64,000 bases of DNA. Origin: Clavulina sp. PMI_390. Its lineage: Eukaryota > Basidiomycota > Agaricomycetes > Cantharellales > Hydnaceae. The position numbers were made by a program, and so were the translations under genes. Of this stretch, positions 36,033 through 48,130 are shown piece by piece. Numbering within the stretch: the stretch's first letter is position 1; each line of letters starts with the position of its first letter. A model generated the notes under the pieces. It was given only the letters and a program-made list of their open reading frames with translations, was not told where the DNA came from and made no database searches. Where the stretch lies: the NCBI GenBank assembly GCA_015039315.1, contig WIDE01000007.1, forward strand, positions 652,871 to 716,870, read 5' to 3'.

Positions 36033-36548
36033 TATGTTGAACGGTGATATTATCTCGTTTTAGATCTGTTGGGGATTTAGTTTCAACACAAGTCCTATTT
36101 ACGCACTTGGGCGATGCCACCAATCACGAATAAAACAGCCGTTAGGCTCTCTCTATTCGCTGAATATGCGGCTGAAGGTTTGGGAATGGAGAAAGCGCGT
36201 GGGAATGATTGGCAACGGCAAACGCCAGGCTCAGCACCACCAGTTTCTGGCTACAAAATACACTAGATATGCAGGATTCGCTAAGAGAATTGCTCGAGTT
36301 ATATGTAGATTCTTTACAAATGGCAAGAGATTTCATACTATGGATGTAACAAAATTGTCAGATTAGACGATAACAAACGGAGCTCCGATGCGATGCAAGG
36401 GAGATAAATAAAGTGATGAAGTGTCCACAGAAGAGTTTAGATGAAATAAGATAGTGGAAGAATCAGAGCATGAAAAATAATAACTCCTGATGACGATAAT
36501 AGTACTAGTATAATGTTACTGCACTTTCGTGTTTCTGATCTCTGCATG
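36033..36548. other. Intergenic, AT-richer than surroundings
   Basis: This 516-bp stretch between the Gag-like ORF and the kinase 3' end looks more AT-rich than its neighbours (for example 36380-36540). It probably holds the promoter of the Gag ORF and the kinase 3' UTR. No gene is supported. Confidence 0.4.
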
Positions 36549-39500
36549 CTAACGGGATCGCGCAGGAATGGTAGACAAACTGTCTAACTTGTGCCGTAGC
36601 TCCCTCAGGTCATCCTCTACGCGTCCGAGTTCGTCAAGCAGTTGTTTCAGATCACTGGAGCCCTGATCGATTGATGGCGACAGAGCGCGGACAGAGGGAC
36701 GATGAGATGCTTGAGTTTTGTGTCGCGAGCGTGGACGAGGTGGGGGAGGTGATATAGGAGGAGCGTATGGAGCACTTTCGCGACGGACGGAGTACGCGTA
36801 AACTCTTCTCTCAGCTTCTGGGCGCTGATCTACTTTTGATCTAGACTGGTGATGACTAGACGCCGAGGAAACTCTAGAGCCCACGGTTTGAGGTTGTGGC
36901 CGAGAGTGAGAGTGATGTTGCACTACAGGGTGTGAAGGGGGAGGACGGAGGGGGTTTTGGGTCGCCGTCTGCACACGAGGAAGTGGGGTGACCGTGTCTT
37001 TCGAGAATGAGCGGGACGCGGCTGATTTTGTCGACTGCGAAGCGACAGACATGCTCAACTGGGCACTTGGGGGTTGTGGTGGCACCAGCTTGTCGAAACT
37101 TGGCGTATTGGAATGATATGATTGAGCGAGTGCGGGTGCACGAGCCGGAGGCACACGAGTGGGAGCGACAGGCAGGGGGATATGTGGAGGTGGAGGAGCA
37201 TCAAATGACACAGTTTTACTGCGCGATAGTGAGGATGACGAGACTTCCAAAGGCTTAGAGGGTTGTGAGGTCGCTGGTGAGCGGGATACGGTCGGTCTAC
37301 GAGGCGCCACTGGAGTACTGGTCAACGTCGGTGCTGGAAGTGGGGCAAACTCAGGAGCTGGAGGGTTGGATGGTGGTCGCATTGGAGGTGGGGGAGGATC
37401 TACAGGGGCAACAACCTTACGCTTCACACCTTTTGTCCTGGATGCAGGGTGAACTGGTGTGGAAGTGGCGGCAGGCCCACCCGAAAACCCTCCTGAATCA
37501 CTTGGCTGAGCACCTGTGCCAACATAGGCACCCTCTTGGACAGCACTCAGCGGTCGAGGGACACTGCGCTGGACTGGAGGGAACGCGGGCGTGAAAGTTG
37601 GTGGAGGCCCTGGATCGATCACCCGATTCAAGACTCCTGATCCAGCAGTAGTTGAGAACGATATGGTCCTTGTTATCGTCACACTAGCAGTCTGGTTCCC
37701 CAGTACGGAGGCGGCCGAGCTGGCATTGCTTGTACTACGAGGGCGAGGATGCAGTATATGCATATGGGATGTCGATGCCCCACTCCCGCTTCGAGGACGC
37801 TTCTCGCGCACCATATTCCCAGCCGCCAAGGCTGACACGGCAGCAATTGAGGTGTAGGGGTAGGTGTTCGTAGTTGTTCCAGTAGCGCTGGAAGTAGCAA
37901 AAGTCATATTCATACTTGTGCTTGTGGCTCCTGCGCCCGGCCAAGTAGACATGCTGAAGCCCTTCGCGGATGGTACATTCGCCCCTATCTTTGGGACTTG
38001 GGGTATGCTTGGGGCTGAGGCATATCTCGTTTGCCCAAGCATAGGCGGATTTCGTGAAGGAGCTAGACCTAATCCAAGCCCCAGTCCACTAGCGCTTGCG
38101 CTCGCACTTGTCATGCCCATGGTAACTGTCGCCGTTGCATCGTGCGCCATTGGGGTCCCGCTTCGATTATGAACCACATATGGATATGGGCTCGCGCTCC
38201 GCCTACTGAGAGCACTACCAGGCCGCGAGATGGGCGTAGGCGACTCAGGGATAGACTCAGTATAGCCCGAGGTGGACTCGCCCAGTGCGCCAGTTCCGCC
38301 GACAGGATTTCCCACATTTGAGTCCGTGCTCTGGTCCAGAGTCAGTGAGGGGATAGTCGATGGTGGACGGCGCAAGCTCGCTGAAGAGCCCGGACGACTG
38401 AGGCCGGCTAAGGACGCTGAAGAGAGGGACGGACGACGCTGTCCCTGGCGAGGGGCAGCAGCAATCATCGAATCAGTGATGTCTCCCGCATTCAGCTTCC
38501 AGTCCAGAGGGATAGCTTTCCGAAGAGACGCTCTGTCATTTGGCCCATTCGCACCGTCCCCAGCCACAGGCGGAGACGAGTCTTCTGCACCAGCACTCAA
38601 GTTGATTGCCCTCAGCCCAAGAGCACTCGCTGGCCGCTTGATTCTCAAGCTGTCCGAGATAAACCGCGGCTTGCGGCCACTCTCCAGCACCTTTTTGCGT
38701 GCACTTGCACCCACGCAACCCATCATCTGCCTCATCGCTTCGCGGTCGGACAAGAAGCGACGCTGTCTCTGGGTGCCCGTTCCAACTCCACTAAAGCCCA
38801 CAGTGCGAGGGATTGTAGAATGAGCGTTGAATTGATGGAGCGGTGGACGGATGGGAGTGGTGAATGGGTAAGGGTTGTGACCGGGAGAGTCATTTGAAGA
38901 TGTGCTGAAATGCAGCCCAGGATCAGAATAGCGAACATCGAAGAGCGGGCGGTTTGCGGGTTTAGCGAGTGTCGTGGTGGGTGGGAGCAGGAATGGTGTA
39001 GGAAATGAAGTCGGTGCAATAGGGGGTGCGGGGGTGGCGAACGGAATCTGGTTGTTTCTATTGGGGGCAACTGATGCTGAGAGGCTATTTGCGATATCCT
39101 GGAGAGGGATCGCCTCGGAAACCTGCGATCCTGCTTTCGCGATACCATCGAACGCATCAGCCTTAGGGCCCCATGAGAATCCAGGCCAAGAGGTTGCATT
39201 CGTGTTGGCTACTACCGGAGGAGGCGCTGTACCGGATCGTCTAAAGTGTTGCTGACTGGCAAGGGACATGGACAGCCCGATTCGAGAGGTGCCTGGCGTG
39301 GACTTGAACAGATGCGAAAAGTCGAATGGATTCGCTTTGCTCTCGTCCTCAAAGGAGAGATCGTCGGCGAAGGAGATCTTATCCAGATGGGAGGTCTTGC
39401 ACGTTGGCAAGTGGAGGGTGGAAGGAGCATGGCCTAAACAAGCGTGCTTGATTCAGCACCAAATGGGTGCATTTCACATCGAACACAGACTTACGGAGCT

Positions 39501-41569
39501 GTAATGTGGACCATTCGGTATCAACAAACCAAGCGTGGTGGCAGATTTCATCAACACCGGATCGGCCCAGCCGTTCATCAGCATTAGACAGAAACCTAGC
39601 AAAAGATGAGAATATGTTTGGTGGCTGCTTAAAATGTCGCGATGCTGGAAGCACAGTAACTCACCTTTTGACGAGGTCCTTGAAGCTCGAGCTCAGTTGA
39701 AGAGAGTTGTCAAATTGTATTGGCGACCGCTGTTCATGATAAATAAGGTCAGGTCCAGACTCTGACATCATTCAATGTATAAGAGGAACGGGGAGAGAAA
39801 CACAAACCTCGTGCTCTACAATACGCTCGTAGGTCATCTTGATATGTTCCGCAAAAAATGGCGCTACGCCACACGCCAGCTCGTAGATCACTGCACCTAG
39901 ACTCCACCAGTCTGTCTCGCATCCATAGCCCTCTTCGTCCATCCCAAACTCAACCGCTCCTGGTGTTCCGTCAGCATTGGCAGACGGGGGAGCAGCCATC
40001 TCTGCAGCGTAGAGCGCATCTTCGTGAGCTTGGAGGATTTCAGGGGAGATGTAGTCGCAAGTGCCGATTGGTACAAGACAGAGGGGCTTGGGAATTGCTC
40101 GGCGATGCTTGCTACTTGGTTCCTGAGAATCAAGTGGTGGGTGGGAAGTGGAGAGGGATGTTGGAGGACGCGAAGTCGGCTGTGGGGATGAGGAGCGCGA
40201 AGGAAGAAGAGGTGCCGCACAGCCGAAATCGATCAGCTGGAGGTGTGCCTGTCGGGTGATCACAAAGTTATGAGGTTTGATGTCACTGCATGAACAATGT
40301 CGGTAAGCTTGGTCCGAGAGAATAATGTTAGTGAATGGAGACGAACCGATGTGCAAACCCCTGTTCATGACACCACCCAATAGCGCTGACCGCCTGAGGG
40401 ACCCACCACTTCAGGTCATCCTCGAGCAGCCGATTATCCATCGCTGACTCGAGGATATCCCACAAGTTCCCTCCTTCCGCAAAGTCCATAACGAAATGGA
40501 GCGCGTCTGGTGTTTGAAATGCTGCTAGGAGATGAGGGGCCCACGGTGTTGAGGTAAGTGTTGCAGCGAGGAGAAGCTCTCGCTCAGAGTGAATGAAGAC
40601 ATGCTGAAGGAAGGGTAGTTGGATTGGGGGATATCATGGATGTGTCGCGATGAAGGGATGGTACGAATGCGAGGGAACGATGGTCGTGTTATGTTAGTGC
40701 GGGGCACGGCACAGAACGGTGGACCATGGTGACGCAGAGTTACGAGTTGTAAACAGTTCAAGAAGAGGTCAGAGGAATAGAGAGCAATGAGTATGAGCGA
40801 TACGAGACGTACATCGCGAAACTTGTTGGCAACACTCTTCTGAATGCACTTCCGCGCGTAAACGGCGTGGTTCAGGCGGCATTGAACGACCTCGACCTAA
40901 ACCCAGCATAACCAAAAGATTCGTACAGCCCGTAGATCCAAGATCCATGCAGTGGTATATCATAAGGCAATGGCGGGTCGATCAGTGGAGGATTGCGCAT
41001 CATCAGCATTAAGTCGCCGACCCGCGCGCGTGTGTGTGTGCATGCTCACCTTGCCAAACTGCCCCTTCTCCAAGGACGACAGGACAGCCAGGTCCTGGTT
41101 CCCAAACGCCCACTTTTGCACCTCTAGACCACCCACATTGTACCCCACAAATTGATAGATTTATACCAATTTTTCTTCGTCAACAAACACGCGCTGTCAC
41201 ACACATCCGATCCTTTGACATTGTCAAAACATTACCTTGCAAGTCCTGGGCTGAGCTAACGGCATCGACAGCATTCGAGACATCCTCATCTACAGTCGGA
41301 GAGGATGCTGAGATGTGCAAGTGGTCACATAGACTTTGGAGACGCTGCCGCCACGGCAGTGGGCCCATGAACACTGGGGGTAGATGGGAAATGTTGTGGT
41401 TCCCGAGGGAGACGGCGGATGCGTCACACTGTTTGGCTTGGGCGCTTGTCGTCGAGCGCCGTTTGTTGAAGGGCGTCCTGAGGCTGGAATCTGCGTTGTA
41501 TGCCTCTAACTGCTGCAGGGCCTCGTAGGAGGAGGAGATCGGTATATGAAGAGGAAGGACAAAAAGCAT
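36549..41569 (-). CDS. Large AGC-type serine/threonine protein kinase with disordered tail
   Basis: Exon 1 (41236-41569) encodes a short N-terminal domain and splices in phase 1 to EVQKWAFGNQDLAVLSSLEK, then GQFGKV, the glycine loop. Later exons give YARKCIQKSVANKFRD (catalytic lysine), PWAPHLLAAFQTPDALHFVM with DFAEGGNLWDILE, the catalytic loop HRDIKPHN (split by an intron near 40290-40350), LIDFGCAAPL, YISPEIL, CETDWWSLGAVIYELACGVA with PFFAEH, and HAWFVDTEW. The order and the FFA-type motif fit AGC kinases of the DMPK/ROCK side. A roughly 45-residue Ser/Pro-rich insertion separates DFG from SPE. The last exon (36549 to about 39430) encodes some 950 residues: an AGC-like tail (FADDLSFEDESKANPFDFSH), a long Ser/Pro region, and a terminal coiled coil (DLKQLLDELGRVEDDLRELR). 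Exact partner and role unknown; signalling at cortex or in cell-cycle control is a guess. Confidence 0.85.
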
Positions 41570-41847
41570 CCAACCGTGGGAGGCTCACTTTGCTGACGCG
41601 CGAAGCCGCTCGCATCATAGGAGAAGCGTGATTTCAGAGGTATATTACCGCTATGTAACCGAACTAAGATGGGGGGAGGCAGAAAGGCGCAGCGGGCTAT
41701 ATCGAGCGAAGCGAATAATCGGGTTATGATGTACCGAGTGATAATTAACGAGCGCCCAAATAGCTCCATCGACGACGTAGTACATTAGTCTAGGCTACCA
41801 AGCGACCGATGATGAGGTTGCGCGCGTGATCGTCCAGTCATGGAACA

Positions 41848-42878
41848 TTACTTCCAGATGACAGCATAGGGAACGGATGCCCGCCCTTGCTGCACCCACT
41901 TTGCGAGCTTCATCCGTCCCGCAACAGTGACCACGGGGACCGTCTTGCCTTTCTTCACACCGCTCGTCCCAGCGGCAGAAGCCTTGCGTGACCCTGCGAA
42001 TTCCACCACGTCTCTTTGGAATTGTATGATTTCAGAGGTCAGTTCCGCCTGATGAAGCGAATTGAGCCAGCCCAGGAGAAGAGCAAGGGAAAGTGGCTCG
42101 TCATATATCTCGCCCATTCGGAACTGTGGGTAGAGCGCAGCGAACAACAAGACATCTGTCGCCGGGAACGCAGTCAACCCTGGCACACGCTCTGCTTCTG
42201 CCACGGCCTCGATCGTTCCTGCTGCCTCGCCGCCTTCATTGGCTGCTAGAGAAACTCGCGCGTGCTTGGAGGCCCGCTGGCAAAGGGCAAGCAGCAATGA
42301 CTGCACTATCGGCTTGTTCACAGGCTGGTCCAAATCGAGGCCGTATTTAGGACGATTCGCAAGCATGCTGAGAGCCAATTCTGGCCTGCCGAGGTTGACC
42401 AACCGACCAACGACTTCATTGGCAGTCTGGGCATCGATACGTGGGGTATGGGGGGAGGCGCGCCACGCGGCGATAGCATTCGGGATCTCGCCTGCTTGGT
42501 CGTATGAGATGTAAGTGAGCAAGTCGCGGATAGCGTGCTTGCGCGGAAGGTGGTCCTTGCTGGTGCAAGCTTTCATGTACGATGCGAGAACGGGGGCAAG
42601 TAGCTCTGGAGACCTCTGATTTCGGGAAGGGGTTGATTCTAGGGCGGATAGGGATGGGGATGCTGTTGAGGAGTTGGATGGAGTCGAGGTGGAACCAGAC
42701 GAGGATGAGCCAAAGAGGTCGTCATCCTCAAAGCCTCCAAACGCGTCATCATCATCTGAAGACTTCTTTTTCTTCTCGACTAGGGTTTTATATGCGTCTT
42801 CAGTCCTGCATGAAAGTGCTCAAGCCTATGGGAAGACAACTCACCAGCTAATGCAGGACGAAATGCTCTCGAGGCCAT
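41848..42878 (-). CDS. Probable mitochondrial protein with helical-repeat character
   Basis: The likely ATG is at 42876-42878 (MASRAFRPALA), an arginine-containing, acid-free N-terminus that suits a mitochondrial presequence. A small intron joins in frame to EDAYKTLVEKKKKSSDDDDA and a Ser-rich acidic linker. The main exon has helical stretches reminiscent of PPR/TPR-like proteins: APVLASYMKACTS, AIRDLLTYISYDQAGEIPNA, TANEVVGRLVNLGRPELALS and LGWLNSLHQAELTSEIIQFQ. It ends VTVAGRMKLAKWVQQGRASV and PYAVIWK. This looks like a fungal mitochondrial ribosome-associated or RNA-processing factor, but I cannot name it. The acceptor that keeps frame is an unusual TTGAG site, so the first junction is uncertain. 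It is divergent from the ceramide synthase gene and shares a 483-bp promoter region. Confidence 0.65.
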
Positions 42879-43361
42879 GAGAGGCACTCTCAGAGAACTT
42901 GACACCACTACAGGGCGTATCCTGCTAACCGCCAATCCAGGCCGAATCATTGTGGTCTAAAGGATATGTGCAGAACAGAGGACCAAAAAGTTTGTCGCTG
43001 CCAGGGAGAAAACGAATGAACGTAGTTCGAGGCGCCGAGCGTGGGAATCGGAATTCTGCATTCATTGCCAAATCCGAATTTTAGGCTGCTCTTCTCTTGA
43101 ACGAACGAGCGACGACTGCGCGAACCCGACGAGTGTTTGCCCCCCCTTGCCGCCGCTGGAACGTGTCGTGGTGCTAAGAAAATTACTAGCGCACTAGAGT
43201 TGCTAGTTTCCGGGCCCTCTTTGGCATCTCCTGATTCACCCGTTTTGCCAACCAACCAGGCAGCAGTGATCTACGTGACACGACTTCAACGAGCGCGACA
43301 AACATCCCCAACGTTTGCGCCGCAACGTCCCTTGACGAACTGGAATAGACACTAAAAAAAG
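42879..43361. other. Bidirectional promoter region
   Basis: This 483-bp region lies between the divergent starts of the mitochondrial protein (minus) and ceramide synthase (plus) and must hold both promoters. No TATA box is obvious on either side. Open frames across it (42947-43255 minus, 43137-43355 plus) have no features. Confidence 0.5.
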
Positions 43362-45354
43362 ATGCGCATCTCAACGTACGCCGACGCTTACCTTCCCCCA
43401 TCCATCCGCCCCTACCTCTTCCTCTCCCATCCTGTTTCCACCGCCCCAGAACCTCTCTCTATCTACTGGGCCAGATATTATACATCTGGGCCTGACGACA
43501 TCTATCTCTTCATTGGATGGAGCGTCATTATCGTCCTCGCGCGGTTCGTCATCTTGAAATTGTTCAAGTGGCTTGCACTGTGGTACCTTGGCCTGCGGGA
43601 TCGGAGGAAGCGAGCCAAAGCCCTCCTGGCACTCAATGGCCACGCGAATGGCAATGGGAATGGTGTAGCAAAGAAGGATGCTACAGCAGCGAACGGGATA
43701 ATGGGCGCAACAGGCGTGGCCACCGCCATCGCTACCCCCAACGGGCATACCAATGGTGATGCCCACACTAATGGGAATGGCTCGAGCACTCTTCGATCAC
43801 GGACCGTCAGCAATGGTAGCCTTAATGAAAAGGCAGGGACCCAATCCCCATCGCTGACACGTCGCCTGAAGATGGAGGCAACGCTAGCAAAGAGGCACCG
43901 CACTGCAACGCGTTTTGCAGAGCAGGGCTTCTCGCTCGTATACTATACGTTTGCGTGGATCTTTGGTGTGGTGAGTCTAGCATCCTCTCCCGCTACTTCC
44001 TGGTCTGTGTCCTTATCACCACGGTCTCCAGTGGGTGAACACCTCGATGTACCCTGATGGCCTTGGACCCCTCAACACCGATGCCTACTGGACGTACTTC
44101 CCACACACGCCCCTTCCAGGGCCAATCAAGGCGTATTACTTCCTCGCATTCGCGTTCTACGCGACACAGGTCGTCATCCTCAACATCGAGGAGCATCGCA
44201 GCGATCACTGGCAAATGTTCACCCACCACGTCGTGACCGTCGGTCTAATCGCGTACAGCTATGGCACGCATCTGACGAGGCCTGGATGCGCAATTCTCGT
44301 GCTGCTTGACTTTTGCGACATCTTCCTACCAGTTGAGTCCTACTTTCTTGCTCATCGTGCTTCCCTCCTACCACACCCCAGCCCCTTTTCTCTTCCCCCT
44401 TTTTTTCGTTTGGGGATGATGAATTTGTGCCTCATTGCTGGACTTTTCATCTCCCCCACCGAGAATGGAGGAAGGCTGGAGCTGAGGTTCTAATAGTGGG
44501 ACGATGAACTGCCTTCGTGCGTCCCTATTCGTGACCGAATATGGTCACAACAAGGGATCTGGTTCTCTCTCTCATCAGACTCTCGTCATTGCTATGATTG
44601 ATTTCCTTCGCGATTGATTGAATGACTAATTGGCCGATGAACTGACTTTCCTTCCACTTCTTCTGTTATCTCGAATACCATGACTGCCTTTCTTGGGTTG
44701 TGGATGAAAATCGTCATGCTGCGGTAAACGTGACCGATCTACACTCCATTCACGATTCAATCAACTCGTCAAACGGCCAATGCTTCCGCCTCGATGTTCA
44801 TCTTGCGATGAATCTCTATCTGGATTGAACGTCGTTCCAATCGACACTCTCCATCCCATCCTAATTCGCTAATCAAATACACGACGCGCACCACCAGGCT
44901 GCCAAGATGGTCAAGTACATGCGCATCCCCGTCCTCCCTGATGTCTTCTTCGTCATCTTCCTCGTCTCATGGTTCATCACCCGACAAGTCCTCCTGCTCA
45001 AAATCATCCTCAGCGTCACGCTCGACATGCCTCGCCAGCTGGACCTCATCTGGAAGCCCGAGGAGCAGCGCTACGTCACGTACGGAAGCTATCTGTTCTT
45101 CACGATTAGTTTGTGGATCCTGTATGCGCTGCTGTGCGTGTGGTTTGGGTTGGGGTGCAAGGTTGCGTGGAATGTGATTAGGGGACAGGGTGCGTCAGAG
45201 GTTAGGAGTGATGATGAGGACGATGAAAGGTTCGTTGTTGTTATTGTTCTATTGGTCTATGGAGTCACAAGCTAACGGCCATTCCGCGGTTCGTTCTTGT
45301 AGCGATGAGGTCTCGACGCCAGCACTCTCGCGAACACAATCAAAAGAAGACTAG
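43362..45354 (+). CDS. Ceramide synthase (Lag1/TLC domain)
   Basis: Ceramide synthases N-acylate sphingoid bases with acyl-CoA in the ER membrane. Four exons (43362-43970, 44032-44331, 44898-45229, 45303-45354) give 430 residues. The TLC/Lag1p signature is intact: EEHRSDHWQMFTHHVVTVGL, where the His-His pair is catalytic in the family, and LLDFCDIFLP followed across an intron by AAKMVKYM. Several hydrophobic segments span the protein (YLFIGWSVIIVLARFVILKL, DVFFVIFLVSWFITRQVLLL, FFTISLWILYALLCVWFGLG). An Asn/Gly/Ala-rich spacer (for example GHANGNGNGVAKK, NGHTNGDAHTNGNGS) lies between the first membrane segment and the TLC domain. The C-terminus is acidic with Ser (SDDEDDESDEVSTPALSRTQ, SKED), a likely casein kinase 2 target. 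Intron 2 is 566 bp, far longer than others here. Confidence 0.93.
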
Positions 45355-48130
45355 ACAGTAGACTCTAGAGAGACACTCGATCAGCTGCCTCCATCTTTCT
45401 TTCAACTGCCCTCAATCTCCAGAACACTTGTCCCTTTTTTCGAACCTCATTCGATTTTGGGATTTTGACCTTGGTAGCTATCCTCACTCCACTCCCCCTA
45501 TCTATCTATTCCTCGCCTGCTTGCTACATTCCGTGCCGTAATTTTCCCCGCCCCGCCCTACACTCTGTTTCGTCAGCTGGTGCTGAATTCGCTCCTCCCC
45601 AACCCGTGGTCCATCCACAGCTCAACAAGCAATGTGACGCGCCTCAGCTCGCTTTGTGTTACTTTACTCGAGCGACCTTCGCGAACGTTCGTCTGGCTCC
45701 CTCGAGCGTTCGAATATGTATGTACGTCTGAATGATGATGATGACTCATGATCACACCTCGTACTGTCATGAATGGAAATGCTAGATTATTCGGTTGCAC
45801 ATTTGTGAACGGTCTGATGGGTACCACCCGACGAGTTGTTGAGTATATCTTAGAGGATATCGATATTGTGTCGTCAGATTCAGTCCTCGACGACTGCGGG
45901 GAACGAAGCCACGAGAGAAGCGCGCACAACCGAGTATCGATATAGCCGGAATGAAGTCTCGTTGCCACTCGCGAATGAACCTGGAAGTAAGCCGCCAATC
46001 AGAGGGACGAGTATAAGAACCCACTACTGCTAATCATGAGCCTGCTCGGACTCGGTGTTCCTCTTCAGCTTCTTTCCCCCGCCCTCCCGCTGTATTATGT
46101 GACGCTATTATCGATGGTTCATACTGTTTCCGTATCACTCATTACCGCTGGAAGCAAGCAAGATTGCAACTCGTGCCGGTTCACCACGAGCACTATACAC
46201 TTGGCACGAATTTACTTCCTCACTATTACGACGCGCGCGGAATCGGACTTCTCAGAAGCAGCAAAATTTCAGGTACACGCCAAATGTTCGTCTGCAGAAA
46301 AACCACAAGGTCGGGACGTATATCAACATCGAAGAGATGCTGTTCATATGTGGGGCTGGGGGGTGATCGTAACCTTCAGCGGGGCCAGTGAGAGCTATAC
46401 CAGAATGCAGGATTTTGACCAATAGTATCAGAATGTAGCCGAATATAGAAGACGAATGTACAGACTACTTAAAGCTCTGGACATGATATTAATCCCTCAG
46501 GGCATTGTCACAGCATAAAACGGCTTCCCATTGCTTTATTTCTGACAGGACAAAATCGTGGGCATGATCAGGCTCGAAGGATGTCGCTCTTCCGGGCCGG
46601 GTGGCTGGTGGCTACTTTAGACTTTGAGAGCTTGTCATCTCCTTCCTCCTCCTCCTCACGTGTTGTGATAGGCTCTTCGTTTTGCAAACTGGGTGATGGG
46701 ACAAAAAGCATCATCGATCATGTCACGAGAAGGCTGGCGCTCGAACCAGGAATCAGAGCGGGCGGATCCGGGACGATAAGACAGCCGGTTCCAGTTATCG
46801 CAAGCGCCTCAGGGTAGTTTTGGAAACTCATCCACTTGGATCTTGTCAAAAGGCACCTGATGCGTCCGTTTGTCTGGTAACGCCTCAGAGCCAAATCAGC
46901 GCAATTGTTTGAATGAGGTTTTGCTGGGCACATACTAGTGGTTCTTCTCTTGGCGTGGTAATAACCGCTTGCAGTGAAGTGCTTTGCTTCCAGACCATCA
47001 TCATCAGATAAGATCGAGACGCTCATTCCTGCTGCAGCTTCTCGAGAAAGCGTCCGACATGAGAGGGCCTGGACTAAAGGTCCGAGTATGTAGAAAGGTT
47101 TACGACATCCGAGGCCAAACTATTTCTGGATTCACGGATAAGACAAGACAAGGCCAGTCTTGGCTCGGCGGCTTCGGCATCGCCAGGAGGAGGTCACGAG
47201 CCAGGGTCAAACTGTCAAAATAACTCCCCCGCGAACGAGCCCTGTCAATCTGAGATCATGAAAGATTGCCGAAAAGAGACGGGGAATGAATCGAAGGGAT
47301 GGGAATGAATGGACCCAGATTACTGACTCCAGTGGTCCCATGGCCCATATGCGGGTGCTTGATCAGGCGAAGAGAGGAGAGGAGGCAGGGGCGAGCCATG
47401 ACAAGAAAATCACGAGGGAGGTTTTTATGGTCGTCTGCATCTGAATGTTGAGTGGAGGTGGGCGGATGGGGTGGGTATCGAGGATGATGTGCCTGAATCG
47501 CGGCAGGCGCAGGAGGAAGACTCCACATTTTGACACCGCTCGTGGGCAGCACGGTCGCTTGTTTCTTGAGAAATGAAACGCCCCGTCCCAGAATACATAC
47601 GCGGCGGCTATTAATATCAGAGCTTTCCAAGTTGCGCGCACTGTATTTCGCACGGAACACAACCTAATAACACAGAGGCTGAACATACATGCCCACACAG
47701 AGCGTCATTTGCAATTGAGCAAGAAGTTGCACAGACATAGGAAAGCGGCTAGGGTGTTGACGGCAGCCTCGGCCGATACTTTCAGCCTAAACGTAAAGCT
47801 CGTTCGCTCGTTGCTGGCTTTCTGGGGAGCGGGGCACCGATTGATGTCGGCTAACGCCCGCCCAACTGTTCAAAGGGGAGGAGACTCTATTATCCTAGAG
47901 CGCGACCCCACGGGATCCATTTAGATTGCGACTGAATGTGTGGGGTAGAACGAATTTCCACCTGATCGATCAATTCAGTCTGTAAGGAGACTTAAAATCC
48001 TCCCTTCTATGCTGGAGAGCTTCCCTTTGCGCATCCCCTCCACACGCGTCGTTCCCATCCTCCTTTGTCGTCGTCGACCGCCCCATACACGTACGACACA
48101 CCTTTCATCGTATAGCCGCACTCAGCAACG
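45355..48130. other. Long intergenic stretch without supported gene
   Basis: This 2.78-kb stretch lies between ceramide synthase and the carboxylate transporter, both on the plus strand. Open frames of 80-140 codons occur (45573-45998 minus, 46036-46425 plus, 47256-47660 minus), but none has a domain, signal peptide, membrane segment or a splice-supported extension. I recognise no transposase, reverse transcriptase or tRNA. The last few hundred bases before 48131 are pyrimidine-rich, as expected of the transporter promoter. Confidence 0.5.

Noticed and set aside
45573..45998. Minus-strand frame of 141 codons in the 2.8-kb gap
   Set aside because: No domain, signal peptide, membrane segment or splice support; composition looks non-coding.
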